A stretch of DNA of 64,000 nucleotides, from NCBI GenBank assembly GCA_036245805.1, contig BTRK01000001.1, positions 14,136,001 through 14,200,000 on the forward strand, given 5' to 3'. Below the pieces are notes generated by a model. The model had not been told where the DNA came from. It ran no database searches and saw nothing but the letters and a program-made list of their open reading frames with translations. A program made the translations under genes and the position numbers. Numbering within the stretch: the stretch's first letter is position 1; every line of letters starts with the position of its first letter. Source of the DNA: Pristionchus mayeri (taxonomy: Eukaryota > Nematoda > Chromadorea > Rhabditida > Neodiplogasteridae). Below, in pieces: positions 42,901 to 53,600 of this stretch.

Positions 42901-45900
42901 GCCGGGAATCGAACCCGGGTGGGATGGAATGGGAGGACGCTCCATAGACCACTACACCACTTCGTCTCAAACAAAAAATATTTTGTCTAATTAGCCGAGC
43001 TATTAAAAATAGATTAACCTCGCAAACTTCCTGACCGTGCACATTGCAGAAAAGCCCGTCTACTGTCACCGGTGCGAGGCGCCGATGCGCATCTGCGTGC
43101 GCAAGCTGCGCTACATCGACCACATCAAAGAGTATCCCTCGTACAGGTGCGCGAGAGCGACGATTACTAAACCTCGCTCCTCTGCACACCAGACCACTCC
43201 GTACACCACATCATACCGCCGGGTTGCTGAAGCAAAAGCGGGAATTTCACATCCTATCCTCTAAATGCTCTTCCCATCCCTCTCTCAAATGAGTGCTGCG
43301 CGAGAGGTCAACCTCCCTCTCATTGGTCGCTGGAATATTTGTGCGGAATCCCGCAGCCATTCTTCACATCTCCCCTTGCTCATGTGGAAGCAAACATTGA
43401 CCCCTCCCTTGATCTACCGTAGTCTCTCATAATTTTGACTCCTTCCCATCGTTCTCCCACGGAGGATACAACGAGAGACTCAGGGAGATCAAGGAAAGGA
43501 TCAATGGAACCCCTCGGATGACCGAAGGGAAGTGCAATTCCAACAGAAAGATGAGGGATTAGGTTCATCTCGCGTGTGCGAGAGTGAGGGTGAGAGGTGG
43601 AGGGAGGAAGGGAAGAGGGTTCGACAATCCCGATCCATTGCTGCTAGCAGCAAGAACCTCTCAGATTTTCGAATTTTTACCAGTATTCGTAAACCCTATC
43701 GGTTTTTGTGGCCGAACTAGTGGGGACCCTCCCAGATTTCTATAATTGCCACTTGGCTTGATTTCTGACCCCTCTCCCTTTCCCTACCCTTGCTGCCAAG
43801 CAACCACACCGATTCGATCCTATCGACGGACATCCGTTTATTGCACATCCTCATGTTTTTTTTTATTGCACCCTAACGGAATAAATAAATGAATGAATCA
43901 ATTTCGAAACTCAGCAGCGATTCCTGCCCCATGTGTGATCCCGCTTCCGAGCCTGCATCCCTATCATACCGCACCTATCGTAATCCAGTACCGTAATGCC
44001 TACCGTAATACAGCAATCTCAGGTGCACGCGCAAGGGCTGCCAGACGTTCAAGTCGGTGCGCATCATGGAGCATCCGGAGATGGCGCGTGCGCCGCGCGT
44101 CGTCCGCGTTGTGCGCGTCAACCCGACGCGTCAGGAGGAGCAACTGCAGCAGCAGCAGCCCCAGGGAGGCTTCAACATGCAGCTGAGACCGCGACAGCCG
44201 GTCGTGTAAGTGATTGCGTTTGCTCTCCTATGAACGGCCCTCCTAAAGGTATTCACTGACCCTATCTCATTTACAGTTATCCGCACATGCCGATGGCGAA
44301 TCCCTACGCGGCGTACGCGTCGGCGGCGCGTCGCGTCACCTACGCGCCAGCTCCGCCCGCCGCTCGTCCGCAGCCCCGCCCCATGCAGCTGCAGCTGGCT
44401 GAACAGCCACAGCAGCAGGTGCTGCACGACCCCTACGGCAGCAGCCAGGCTGTGCTGTTCTCGGCAGCGAGAAGTGGGTTTCATTCTGACCTTATTCATT
44501 CCCATCGTGCCCCACACGTAGCTTACTTGAACCGATTTCTAGACCTTGTTTTGGCTCGTTTTGCTTTTCGCTGGGGTGAAGTGGGTTGCAGGCTTATCTC
44601 ATTATGTTGCTATATTTCCACTCGTTGTTTATCTGAACTATTTCGTTTCCTAGACCTCGCATTGATTGGCTCCTTTCATTTATGCTAATGTTGCTTAGAA
44701 TAATTCGGATAGAGTGAGTGTTCATCACGCCATGCTTCCACGGAGACTGTGCCGAGTGTAGAGGAGCTGGTTATGACTCTCGAAACATTTCCTCAATAAA
44801 TCAGAACTAATAACTCAAATCGTTCCCACGAAACATCCAACCACCAAGCGTCGATTTTTTCAATTTCAAGATCGATTGACACCGTACTACTGCAGATCTG
44901 CTGATGGGAGTGCCGACGGGCCCCACGACGACGATGCCGCGCGGCGGCCGAGGAGGAGGCTTCGTGCCTGCCCCTGCTGCATCTGCTGCAGGAGCAGCAC
45001 CGTCGGCGATGATGATGATGACGCCGATGAGCGTCGCGCTGGCGCCGTTGCGGAGCAGCAGCCAGACACCCGCGGCGCGCCAACAGCAGCAGGCGGCGCG
45101 CAAGCCACCGCGCAATCGACGTGAGCCGTGCACGAAGGTAAGTGTGGGCGAGTGCGTAGATAACAGGATTAGCAATTCGAGACGGGGCAGGAAGACCGCT
45201 ATGCCCCCCCTCCCTCCTCTCCATGGATTGTGATACTAGACGAAGGGGAGGCGTTGCGGTATCGCTACCTTGTTTCGAATTGCTCCAACACGGCCCCTTA
45301 TTCGTCGACATTAGAAAACCTAATCCGCTTAATTTTTCTCGAACGGAAATCGTTCAAATGTGCCTAAATTGACCCTGCCTTAGGAAATCAGGAAATTTCG
45401 GGTCATTTAAGCTTCAAATTTTACAGTATTTATACCTCTCCTCTGCGTCTTTTGCCAAATTTCAGTTTGCAATTCGCTGCTAAATAGAGATTTGGGGAAA
45501 AGGGTCAAGTGGGCGAAGTTAGGCGGTCCGATTTTCCGAATGTCGACGGGTAAGGGACCGTGCTCCAACCTTAGTAATGTTAACGATTATGTGAAGATTT
45601 TGTTATAAATTGCGCGTGGCTTCTAAAAAAGCGTGGAGCGGGTGAAAGATGCTTTTTAATAATGTGCGGTGAAACCTGCTTTCCCCGGTCAGAGAAAAAA
45701 AGATCACACCCTCAAGCTGGAAGGTGCTGTCAAATAAATTCACTTGCTGATCGGGACTAATGTACTATTGTTTACGATGGCACAGACTACAGTATTTGTC
45801 CACATTCGTGCGGTCGAGTACTGTATCATCAATTTCGGTATCGCAGGAGCAGCGCGACTCGGTGATGGCGCTGCTGCGCAAGTACGATGAGGAGCTGGAG

Positions 45901-48900
45901 CGGGAAGGCGGCGGAGAGCTGTTCGAGGAGGCCGTGCAGAAGCACGCGAAGCGCGCCAAGAAGCTCGGGGTTGGCGCACTTGGAGTTTTGTAAACTTCCA
46001 CTATATTAAAGCTCTTTATGAGCCAGTCCGTTTATCTTGTCGCACTCGGTGAGCGCTTGCGCATCTAGGGAGTCATTTGATTCTTCAGGAACCTCATCGT
46101 GAGGCCGAGCCGGAGCCAGAGCCGGCGATTGTCGAGCAGGTCGTGCCGACGACGCCCGTCTCTCCCCTCTCTCCGCCCACCACCACCGCCTCAGTGCTGC
46201 CCCCGCTCTCGCAGTCTCGCAGTCAGGGTGAGTAGGGGCATTCGGGTTTCACGCTAGTTTAAATCCAAACCATGCACACTTCTCGTATTCTCTGATGCTC
46301 TTCTCCTTTGCTTCTGGCTCTAGTTTGCTGGTTTTGCCAGCACCTGTAACTTTCCTAAACCAAGCAGTTTCGTGCTACTCATCAGCTTCTTGTGTGTCTA
46401 TCTTCCTATCCTTGCAGATTCCTCGCCCGTCCTGGTCTCGCCTGCCACCATCACCTTGGCTCCCTCTCCTCCGGCGCCCTTCCGCTCCGCCCTCCCCGCC
46501 ATCCTCCGCCATCCTTCTGCCTCCTCGTCGACGAGGACGACGGCCTCGAAGATGACATCATCGACGGAGAACCCGATGGAAAGATGGTGCGTTTTGACTA
46601 CTGTAGGCAAGAGAGCACGGGGATTGAGGAGAGTACCCTGCAGGATGCAGCACCATCTCGAGCAGCCGCAGCATCAGCTGCTGCAGCAAGCGGTGACCGC
46701 GCCGCAGCCGCCGCCGCGCGTGCTGACGCCTGCGCAGACGCGCGCCGCGCTCAAGCAGATCCAGAGCGCAGCGCGGACTCTGGCGGCGATCAATCTGGTG
46801 ACCGGCGGCGCCCTTGCACTCAAGTGAGTGTGGGGTACGGTATTCAGGGATTCTGTTGAGTACGAGAGGCAGGTGACTGTGGTGGTTAAGGAGACTAGAC
46901 TGATGTTGGCATAAGGGTTGGCTAGGTTGATTTGGGATTCATTAGATCACTGATAAACACACCATGTCAGCACGGCTACCTTTAGTGGAGCAAGCCATGG
47001 GGGGAGGTTGAAGGAATGGATGCTGAAGGATGGTTTTTGCAGCAACCCGCTCTTCGCCGGCCTCGGCGCGCAGCAGCTGCAGCAGCTGCAGCCGCTGCCG
47101 ATCTCCGCTGAGGAGTACCTGCAGCAGGAGCAGCAGGCGGACGAGTGAGTTGAGGGAAAGGGGATAAATCACCCAACTCTCGCCAATTCGCGTGCTGTCT
47201 TGCAGTCTCTTACCTGAGAGAAAGTGTGCACAATGGGGAGAGGCAGACAGACTAATGTGGTGTTAAAAATCGCGAGTTCGATCGTTGATTTGAATTCCCG
47301 CAATTTCATATCTCCGTTTCCTGAAGAGCTAGGACTTGAGACTTGGCTTATGGGGTTCACAGGGTCGGGAAAGCTGATAAGCCAAGTCTCAAGTCGCTAG
47401 CTCTTCAGGGAACGCAGATATGAAATTGCGGGAATTCAAATCAAAGATCGAACTCGCGATTGTTAGCATCGCATATAGGGATGGAAACGGTGTTAACGAA
47501 CGAGCAAAACAATTCACAAATTGTTATGCAATTGAAAGCTATGTCTACCCCATTTCGACTTTTCAGTTTAGTTTTAAAAAATAATTATCAAATCAAGAGA
47601 AAAACAAAAATAAACATAAGTTGAAATGCCCGACGCTTTCAGTCCAAGTGGAGCGCATCTCAAGTCACTCCTTTACTCCTACCTATCGCAAACTGAAAGA
47701 CTTGTAGTTACATGACTAACGTCGAAACGATGTCGTATTTAATTATTCTGTGTATAGCGCACTCTGAAAAATCTGAATGACGTAATCGAAGAAGAATACA
47801 ACCTTTAATCGGCCAAGAAGGCAAAATCAATTACTAGTCCTGCTCAAACTACGGTAGTTCGCCGAGACAAATCCACAATAATCAGTTTTAAATCAATATC
47901 TATAAATGGGCGAACTGTTCCCGCTTTGTTTTTCTGATAAAAATCGATTTACTCATTGTAAACAACATACTATAAAAGATCGCATGAACAGTTCGCCCTT
48001 TACGAGATATAATTAAAAAACCAAATTTACAACGGTAAAATGCTCAACTTTGACGGCCTCATTCTCTAATATCTTATATTTATATTTATTTTTATTGTGA
48101 AAACAATTTTTTGCGTTTGATAATCTGCTTAAACTGAGGAAATGAAGCTTCAACACTTAATTCTGAAAACACGTATATTTTCGATCACGTCATGCTTCTC
48201 CAGTTCTGCAATATTTCTCTTTTTGCCATGCTTGATGTTCTTTCAATAAGTGTTCATATTCATTCCAATCAATAAAATACTTCAAATATCACATTAAATA
48301 TTTTTTTAAATGTTTTAAAATATTGAAAAAAATTGGCTTGAAAAGTACGGTAGTTTGAAAGCAAAAGCGTCGGAGGTAGGCAACCAATATTCTGTACTCA
48401 AAATTTCCGTTGCCGTCCCTAATCGCATAATGATGAGAAAGGGAGTGGCCGTTGGTTTAGTAGAGTAGGGTTCGCAATTCGAGTAATTGTCATCATACAA
48501 AGAATATGTTCGACAATGTTGAACGGAGCCACTTGAGAAAATTTTTTTCAGACCACCACTTTCTTATTGCATCCATTTATCACTAAAATATGCGAAAAAT
48601 TTAAATATTGGACCGAAAATTCACGATTTTCGCATTTCGAACCACTTGAATGTTCAAGAAACTGTATCTAACCACTTCAGTGGGGTAGAAATTGTCAAAC
48701 AACCGGCCGGCCATGTATGATTGTCCTTCTTTTGGGCACTGGGTCGATGAGAACCATGATGTCATGCCGCCCTTGATATATCAAAAGAGGCATGATGCCC
48801 TAGTTCTCATTCGACCTAGTGCCTCTTTTCGCACACCACTCTCACGACCGGTCGAGTAGCGTGAGAGTGTACGAAATGAAGAGTTTGCAAACCTGGATTG

Positions 48901-49543
48901 CGAGTACTATGATCACCCTGGTTGGTAGCAAAGATGCCTGTCCAGGGTTAGAGGAAGATCTTGAAAGATAAGTAAGTCGATAGTTGGTGGTTTGATGTTT
49001 CGTGGGAAAATGCTGACCACGTAAAGTAATGGTTGTCGTGAAACCAAAGTGTGCTGGTTATTCGATCATTGATCTGGCATCTCGTTCAGGAGCAACTCGG
49101 AGTCGTGGGACTTCCCGGAGGAGGACGACGAGGAGAAGTCGAAGGTGAGGCTACAGTATCCTTCAGAGGCTACAGTATCCCGCCGATCAATAACTGAGTC
49201 TTCCTCTCAGGATTCGTCCCACGTGGGACTGCTAGCGGACGGCGCCGAGATCGATGATGACGTCATCGTCGTGGAGAACTACGAGTCCGAGGCGAGTGTG
49301 GTCCCGGCGCTAAGTTGACGGGTTACGGTAGATCAGAGTTGAATTATCGATTGACAGGTCGCCGACGAGACGTGCAGAGACGACACGCAGAGCTTGATGT
49401 TTGATGAGGTATTCCAGGTCACGGAATCTATAAATCGATATTGTACCGTAACAAATAAATCGGTAAAATCGATATTGCTACAGTATAACGAGGGCGAGTA
49501 CGATGCGGAGTTTGCGATGGAGCTCAACCAGCATAACATGTGA
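39945..49543 (+). CDS. Zinc-ribbon, Pro/Gln/Ala-rich protein, copy 1 (splice sites damaged)
   Basis: Same 17-exon structure as copy 2: 39945-40036, 40876-40978, 41276-41410, 42017-42074, 43050-43146, 44023-44205, 44277-44473, 44896-45137, 45847-45989, 46089-46227, 46418-46586, 46644-46823, 47043-47144, 49090-49144, 49211-49291, 49358-49408, 49484-49543. Two lesions: the donor after exon 3 is CAG|TTATTG where copy 2 has CAG|GTATTG, and exon 9 has one T fewer than copy 2 before its GTAAAC donor, which shifts the frame. A GTAACA donor at 41465 would bypass the first in frame (+18 residues), and GTTGGC at 45970 would bypass the second. The zinc ribbon (YCHRCEAPMRICVRKL ... YRCTRKGCQTF) is intact. 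Exon 12 holds 37 codons that copy 2 lacks. It may be a working, diverged or dying copy. Confidence 0.65.
40266..40491. mobile_element. hAT-type MITE I with TTAGGC-like interior
   Basis: The ends GCACATTCCTACTTCCGTAC and GTACTGAAGTAGGAAAGTTC form an imperfect inverted repeat, flanked by CGTTTTCG (40258-40265, 40492-40499). The interior contains AGGCTTAGGCTTAGGCTTAG. Confidence 0.8.
40405..40436. repeat. Short TTAGGC-type array inside MITE
   Basis: About 3.5 tandem TTAGGC units, the nematode telomere hexamer, with further degenerate copies nearby (TTAGGC at 40347 and 40389). Confidence 0.75.
40500..40861. mobile_element. hAT-type MITE II with subterminal repeats
   Basis: GGTGATAAGACAACTCGG at the left and CCGAGATGTCTTATCACC at the right, flanked by CGTTTTCG (40492-40499, 40862-40869). 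Both arms hold tandem CATCTCGGAAATTCCATTTC-type subrepeats. The right end is 14 bp from the exon-2 start. Confidence 0.85.
40991..41080. mobile_element. Palindromic MITE copy (shared by both duplicates)
   Basis: GGCATTACGTCGGATGGGAA...GTTCTCATCCGACCTAGCGC. The same insertion is at 51384-51473 at the equivalent place, so it predates the duplication. Confidence 0.85.
41536..41812. mobile_element. hAT-type MITE, 277 bp
   Basis: CAGTGGTGGGCTT at the left and TTAGCCCATCACTG at the right, flanked by the 8-bp repeat CTCCAGAA (41528-41535, 41813-41820). G/C-rich interior with GGGTCG runs. Absent from the matching intron of copy 2. Confidence 0.9.
42219..42361. mobile_element. Foldback element, about 143 bp
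   Basis: ATGGACCATTTATGGTCGCA at the left mirrors TGCGACCTTAAATGGTCCAT at the right. The apex is ACCGGTCAACCGGT flanked by CTCTCTC/GAGAG. Copy-1-specific. Confidence 0.88.
42712..42968 (-). mobile_element. tRNA-derived SINE
   Basis: Read on minus, the head (42968 down to about 42885) has an A box TGGTGTAGTGG, a B box GGTTCGATTCC with a perfect CCGGG/CCCGG T stem, and pairable ends GAGACG/CGTCTC. A tRNA-unrelated body follows. Copy-1-specific intron insertion. Confidence 0.72.
43640..43745. repeat. CCGGGAGGGT-type repeat, inverted and decayed
   Basis: Contains TGCTGCTAGCAGCAA, GAACTAGTGGGGACCCTCCC and AGATTTCTATAA. It is matched at 53595-53755 in copy 2, so it predates the duplication. Confidence 0.5.
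45290..45561. mobile_element. MITE with 8-bp target duplication, 272 bp
   Basis: ACGGCCCCTTATTCGTCGAC at the left is inverted as GTCGACGGGTAAGGGACCGT at the right, flanked by GCTCCAAC (45282-45289, 45562-45569). The matching intron of copy 2 has an uninterrupted TTGCCCCAATC. Confidence 0.85.
47264..47462. mobile_element. Foldback element, about 200 bp
   Basis: ATCGCGAGTTCGATCGTTGA at the left mirrors AAAGATCGAACTCGCGAT at the right. The arms continue through GAATTCCCGCAATTTCATAT and ACTTGAGACTTGGCTTAT. Copy-1-specific. Confidence 0.9.
47463..48734. other. AT-rich copy-1-specific intron insertion
   Basis: About 1.2 kb absent from copy 2. It includes an inverted pair GGGCGAACTGTTCCC / GAACAGTTCGCCC at 47907-48000 and inverted GACGCTTTC/GAAAGC words near 47632 and 48357. 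No coding sequence was found. Probably one or more decayed DNA elements. Confidence 0.5.
48735..48823. mobile_element. Palindromic MITE copy
   Basis: GGCACTGGGTCGATGAGAAC...GTTCTCATTCGACCTAGTGC. The GAGAG hairpin at 48838-48875 follows directly. Confidence 0.88.
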
Positions 49544-50676
49544 TGCCCGCCCGCCTACCGTACACGACGGATCGATAGTTGGAATACAGTATTACTTCAC
49601 ATGGCTCACTGTAGTTACTTTTCGCTACTAGATTCATGTTAATATTGTGCATATTTGTATGTTGATCACACACGTTGCACTACCTTTTTGAGATCACATT
49701 TAGAGTATTCCCGCTTTTATAGTTTTGATATAGTTGATTCAGAAGCTTCATTTTTGCATTAATTTTATACTGGACAATAGTTTTTTTTTTTAAATTTTAT
49801 ACTGGACAATAATTTTATACTGGACAATAGTTTCCCGCATTTTAGCATAGTGTAAATACTCGTAATATGGAGTAGTAAATATTTGTTTTCTTGTATCGCC
49901 TTTCCAATGTTCTCTTTTTGAAGAGTACTTTGTTCCGCTGTGGTTTTTTTGATTACTTGTCTTTTACCCTTGTATGTTAATGATATTTCTTGTCTCACTT
50001 TGTTCCTAGTTATCCTGATCTTACTTTTTACCTTGCTGAACGCATGGTTATTTTCGTGATAAAGCTCTTTTGAGTTGGCAAGTGATGTAAATTATCCGGC
50101 TCATGGGTTCGACGTCCCTGCCAATTTCTGATTGGCCACCGGAGGCATCTTGCTGTTCCGAGGATAATAGGTCGGATGAGATCTATGAAGTCATGCAGCC
50201 TTTGAAATATCAAAGGCGGCATGACGTCATAATTCTCATCCGACCTAGTGCCTTTCCGAGGCGCTGTAAGTATCGAGAGATCCTGATTCCCGATTCTTGT
50301 GCCATTTCAAAACATTTTTTTCCCCGTTGGTAGAAAAAATACAATAAGAAACCAGTGAAAACGAGCTCCAATTGATGCTGAAGGGGCGGGGTCAGTGCCG
50401 TGAGGCGTCTAACAGTCTGACTCTCAACCGCGCACTTGTTTACCGGAAATCGGGTTGAAGCTCGCGCGTTTTTTTTTATGACGTTTGCCAGCCTGTTCCT
50501 GCGGTATTAATATCTTCAAGTGTTATTTTTGCTTGTCGCTGCCTCACCATGACGTACGCTTTGAGACGGATTTCTGTATCGAATGTTTAGAATTGTTTCG
50601 CGTTTTTCTTTCGATTTTCGATCTCTAATCCGGATTAATCCGTGACCTACGCTTGCTTCAGGCTCTGGCTGCGGCC
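49544..50676. other. Region between the two zinc-ribbon copies
   Basis: Copy 1 3' flank (duplicated after copy 2), a palindromic MITE at 50168-50252, the duplication junction at about 50333, and the copy 2 upstream sequence. Near 49746-49826 the phrase TTTTATACTGGACAATA occurs three times. No exon. Confidence 0.6.
50168..50252. mobile_element. Palindromic MITE copy (shared by both duplicates)
   Basis: TAGGTCGGATGAGATCTATG...AATTCTCATCCGACCTAGTG. Its counterpart after copy 2 is at 59042-59126. Confidence 0.88.
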
Positions 50677-53600
50677 ATGTCCACAATCGCCGAGCTGATG
50701 GAGCTGGCTGAAATTCCCATGATGGACGACTATGGAGCCGTCGTCCCGCCGCTCCACACCGGCACTCGGTATGATGATTCCATTATTGATGTTTTTGTTT
50801 CCCATATCGTTAAAGTACCTTCTCACGGCGTTTTAGTGAAATGCAAAATCTGGGAAAAAACAGATAAAATCAATTTTCGTGAGGCTCCTGTTGCGAATTC
50901 AGAGTGCCTACAAAACTGCGTACGCATGCGTGCAGGGTTCGAAAGCCTATGGTGAACTTGGTTCCTTTTTGGGGGTGTACGTTTTGCCAACCAAATTTAA
51001 AGCAAAACGAACACCCCAGAAGTGAAAATAATCTTATACCGTGGCACGAACACCCACGGTATAGGATTATTTTCACTTCTGGGGTGTTCGTTTTGCTTTA
51101 AATTTGGTTGGCAAAACGTACACCCCCAAAAAGGAACCAAGTTCACCCTAGGCTTTCGAACCCTGCATGCGTGGCATACGATTATCGAGTGGCTCCTTGT
51201 TTTGTTTTGTTTGTTTGTTTTCAATCGATTACCGTAATATAAATAATCCGTTTTCGTTGCAGGAACCACTTAGTGGTCACGAACGAGCTGGACCTGGAGG
51301 ACATAGAGGAGGAGGAGGGAGAGCGGAAGAAGCTGCTTGAGAGCATCTTCCAGAGCGCAGCAAGCGTGAGTGCTTTCGCTTTCGCCATTACGTCGGAGGG
51401 GAACTATGACGTCATGCCGCCTTTGATATGCCAAAGGCGGAATGTCGTCATAGTTCTCATCCGACCTAGCGCCGTGCTTTCTCTGACCAGGCGCATTACG
51501 GTTCCACCAATAATATTATCCAAAATTTGTCTTCTCGCCACGTGTTCCCTACACCACTTTTTTTCGAGTGCGTTCTCTCTTTTATCCTTTTGCACCTTGT
51601 TTTATAAACAGTGCCACTGGCACGTACTTGATCATGCATCCATAGTCCATTTGAGCAATGAGTGTGGTGATTTCTCTCTTTTGATAGCTCAAAAATATTT
51701 TCTCGGAAATTGTGAGGAGTGCTTACCGCTCCCTTATCCAGCCCCTTTCGGGCTTCCGGAGGTGATGGTGCGAGTTGGAACTTATTTTTCACACCAAGCC
51801 GTTTAGTAAACGGTAGATGAAAGTGATTATTTTTTGTCCTTTGCCCTTTCTCAAAGGACAAAACAACGTCCCGTTGTGGAAAATATGCTCCAGCTCATGC
51901 TATCACCTTTCGAGACCTACTGTGTCACTAGAACTCGCTCTCTATCCCTCCTTCAGGAAATCTCGCAGCATCCCGTGCAGCACCTGCAGCCGCCGCAGCA
52001 GCCGCAGCTGGACTCCTCGATGGTGCCACTGGCGGGCGTGGACACGTCGTACGCGCCCCGTCCCCTCGTCTCGCCGCCCTCCCATCTCCAGGTATTGAAG
52101 ATTTTTAAAAGATTTTGTCAGCACTCTTGAATCCACGCTCGAAAATAATCTATACCTATATATAAAGCGCAGTGTCTGTCCGTCTGTCTGGATTGCGAAA
52201 CGACTACGAAATGTGGAGGAAGAGAGATCGCGCATCAACAAGTTGCGAAACGAGTGATTGCAAAACCTATTCCGCTAGGACGGGGCCCCCGCCGAAGGCG
52301 GGGGGCCGGACTAGTACCTAATATGAGAAACTTTATTTCACGTTGCACGGCATTTCGAGCACACACAAAACCAAGACTCCGCCCACTACACCACCGCCAG
52401 GATGCGGCATGGTGCGCGCACCTGGCCGCCGTACACAAGACAGGAGCCGGAAAAAGTCATCGCAGAAACCCTGATATCGATTGAAATTATCGATTGATTT
52501 TTGGTCCTATGCCGAGATCCCTTGGGAAATGTGAATGGATACGGTATCATTCAAAAATTTAATTATTCCCACGGTGGTGTGCACAAACGTCGACGCGTGC
52601 GTTTGGGGTTCTGTAAGTCGTTTCGTCAACCGGCAATTCGGACCGTGAAATGCCGTGACGTTGACAAATTTGTTTGTGATATTGAACAAGAAAGTGTTCC
52701 CTATCTCACTTGCAACTTGCGGTTAAGTAAAGGGTGATCAAAAACTTGAAACATTACTTGGCATTGCATATTTTAATAAAATTCAATGTAAAAAAATCAA
52801 TATTGATTGTTTCAGATGGACGAGTATACATGTGCGCGCATCTTCGGTCGCAAGTTCATCGGACCAATGCCAGGTACGGTCAAAGGGGGGGTGGTGATTC
52901 GGGGTTGCGTGATAAGGGTTGGCAATTCGAAGTCAAATTGCGAATTGTAATCGCCTCTACCTCGCATATTGCGAAATCCGACGAAGGAGATGCGATTTTG
53001 AGTTGGCATTCGACTTCGAATTGACACCCCTAGTTCCCATTGCAGAAAAGCCCGTCTACTGTCACCGCTGCGAGGCGCCGATGCGCATCTGCGTGCGCAA
53101 GCTGCGCTCCATCGACCACATCAAGGAGTACCCCTCGTACAGGTACGCAAGGGGCGACGATTTCTAAACCTCGCCCAACCGCATACCACACCACAAATCG
53201 GAAATTTCGAACCCTTTGATTTCTCTCCCCATCACTCTCACAAGTGTGATGTGAGATGTCAACTTTTCTTGCCTTTCGGGAAATTTTTTCAAAGAAGGCA
53301 GAGGGTGTGAGTTGATCCCTCCTCTCCGCATCTCTCCCCTTGCTCATGTGAAAGCAAACATTGACCTTTCCCTTGATCTACCGTAGTCTCTCATTATTTT
53401 GACCCCTTCCCTTCTTAATCCCACGCTTTCTACACCGAGAGGCTCGGGTAGATCAAGGAAAGGATCAATGAAATCACGACCGAAGGGAAGAGCAATTCCA
53501 ACAGAAAGATGAGGGATCAGGTTGATCCCGGGCGTAAGAGAGTGAGGGTGAGAGGGCGATGGGAGGAAGGGAAGAGGGTGCGCCAATCCCGATTCATTGC

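Larger units (their letters stand above)
39572..50332. repeat. Tandem duplication, unit 1 (about 10.8 kb)
   Basis: The unit opens TAGAAAAAATACAATAGG and runs to the TTTTTTTCCCCGTTGG before 50333. The second unit occupies about 50333-59207. Exons and many introns align. Unit 1 is longer because of private insertions. Confidence 0.85.

Noticed and set aside
44793..45311. Minus-strand frame of 172 aa over zinc-ribbon exon 8
   Set aside because: Complement of the Ala/Met-rich exon 44896-45137; a GC-rich shadow.
46392..46859. Alternative frame with an acidic DEDDGLEDD stretch in zinc-ribbon exon 11
   Set aside because: The DSSPVLVSPA frame has the more conservative differences between the two copies and the right phase on both sides; the acidic frame does not join exon 10.
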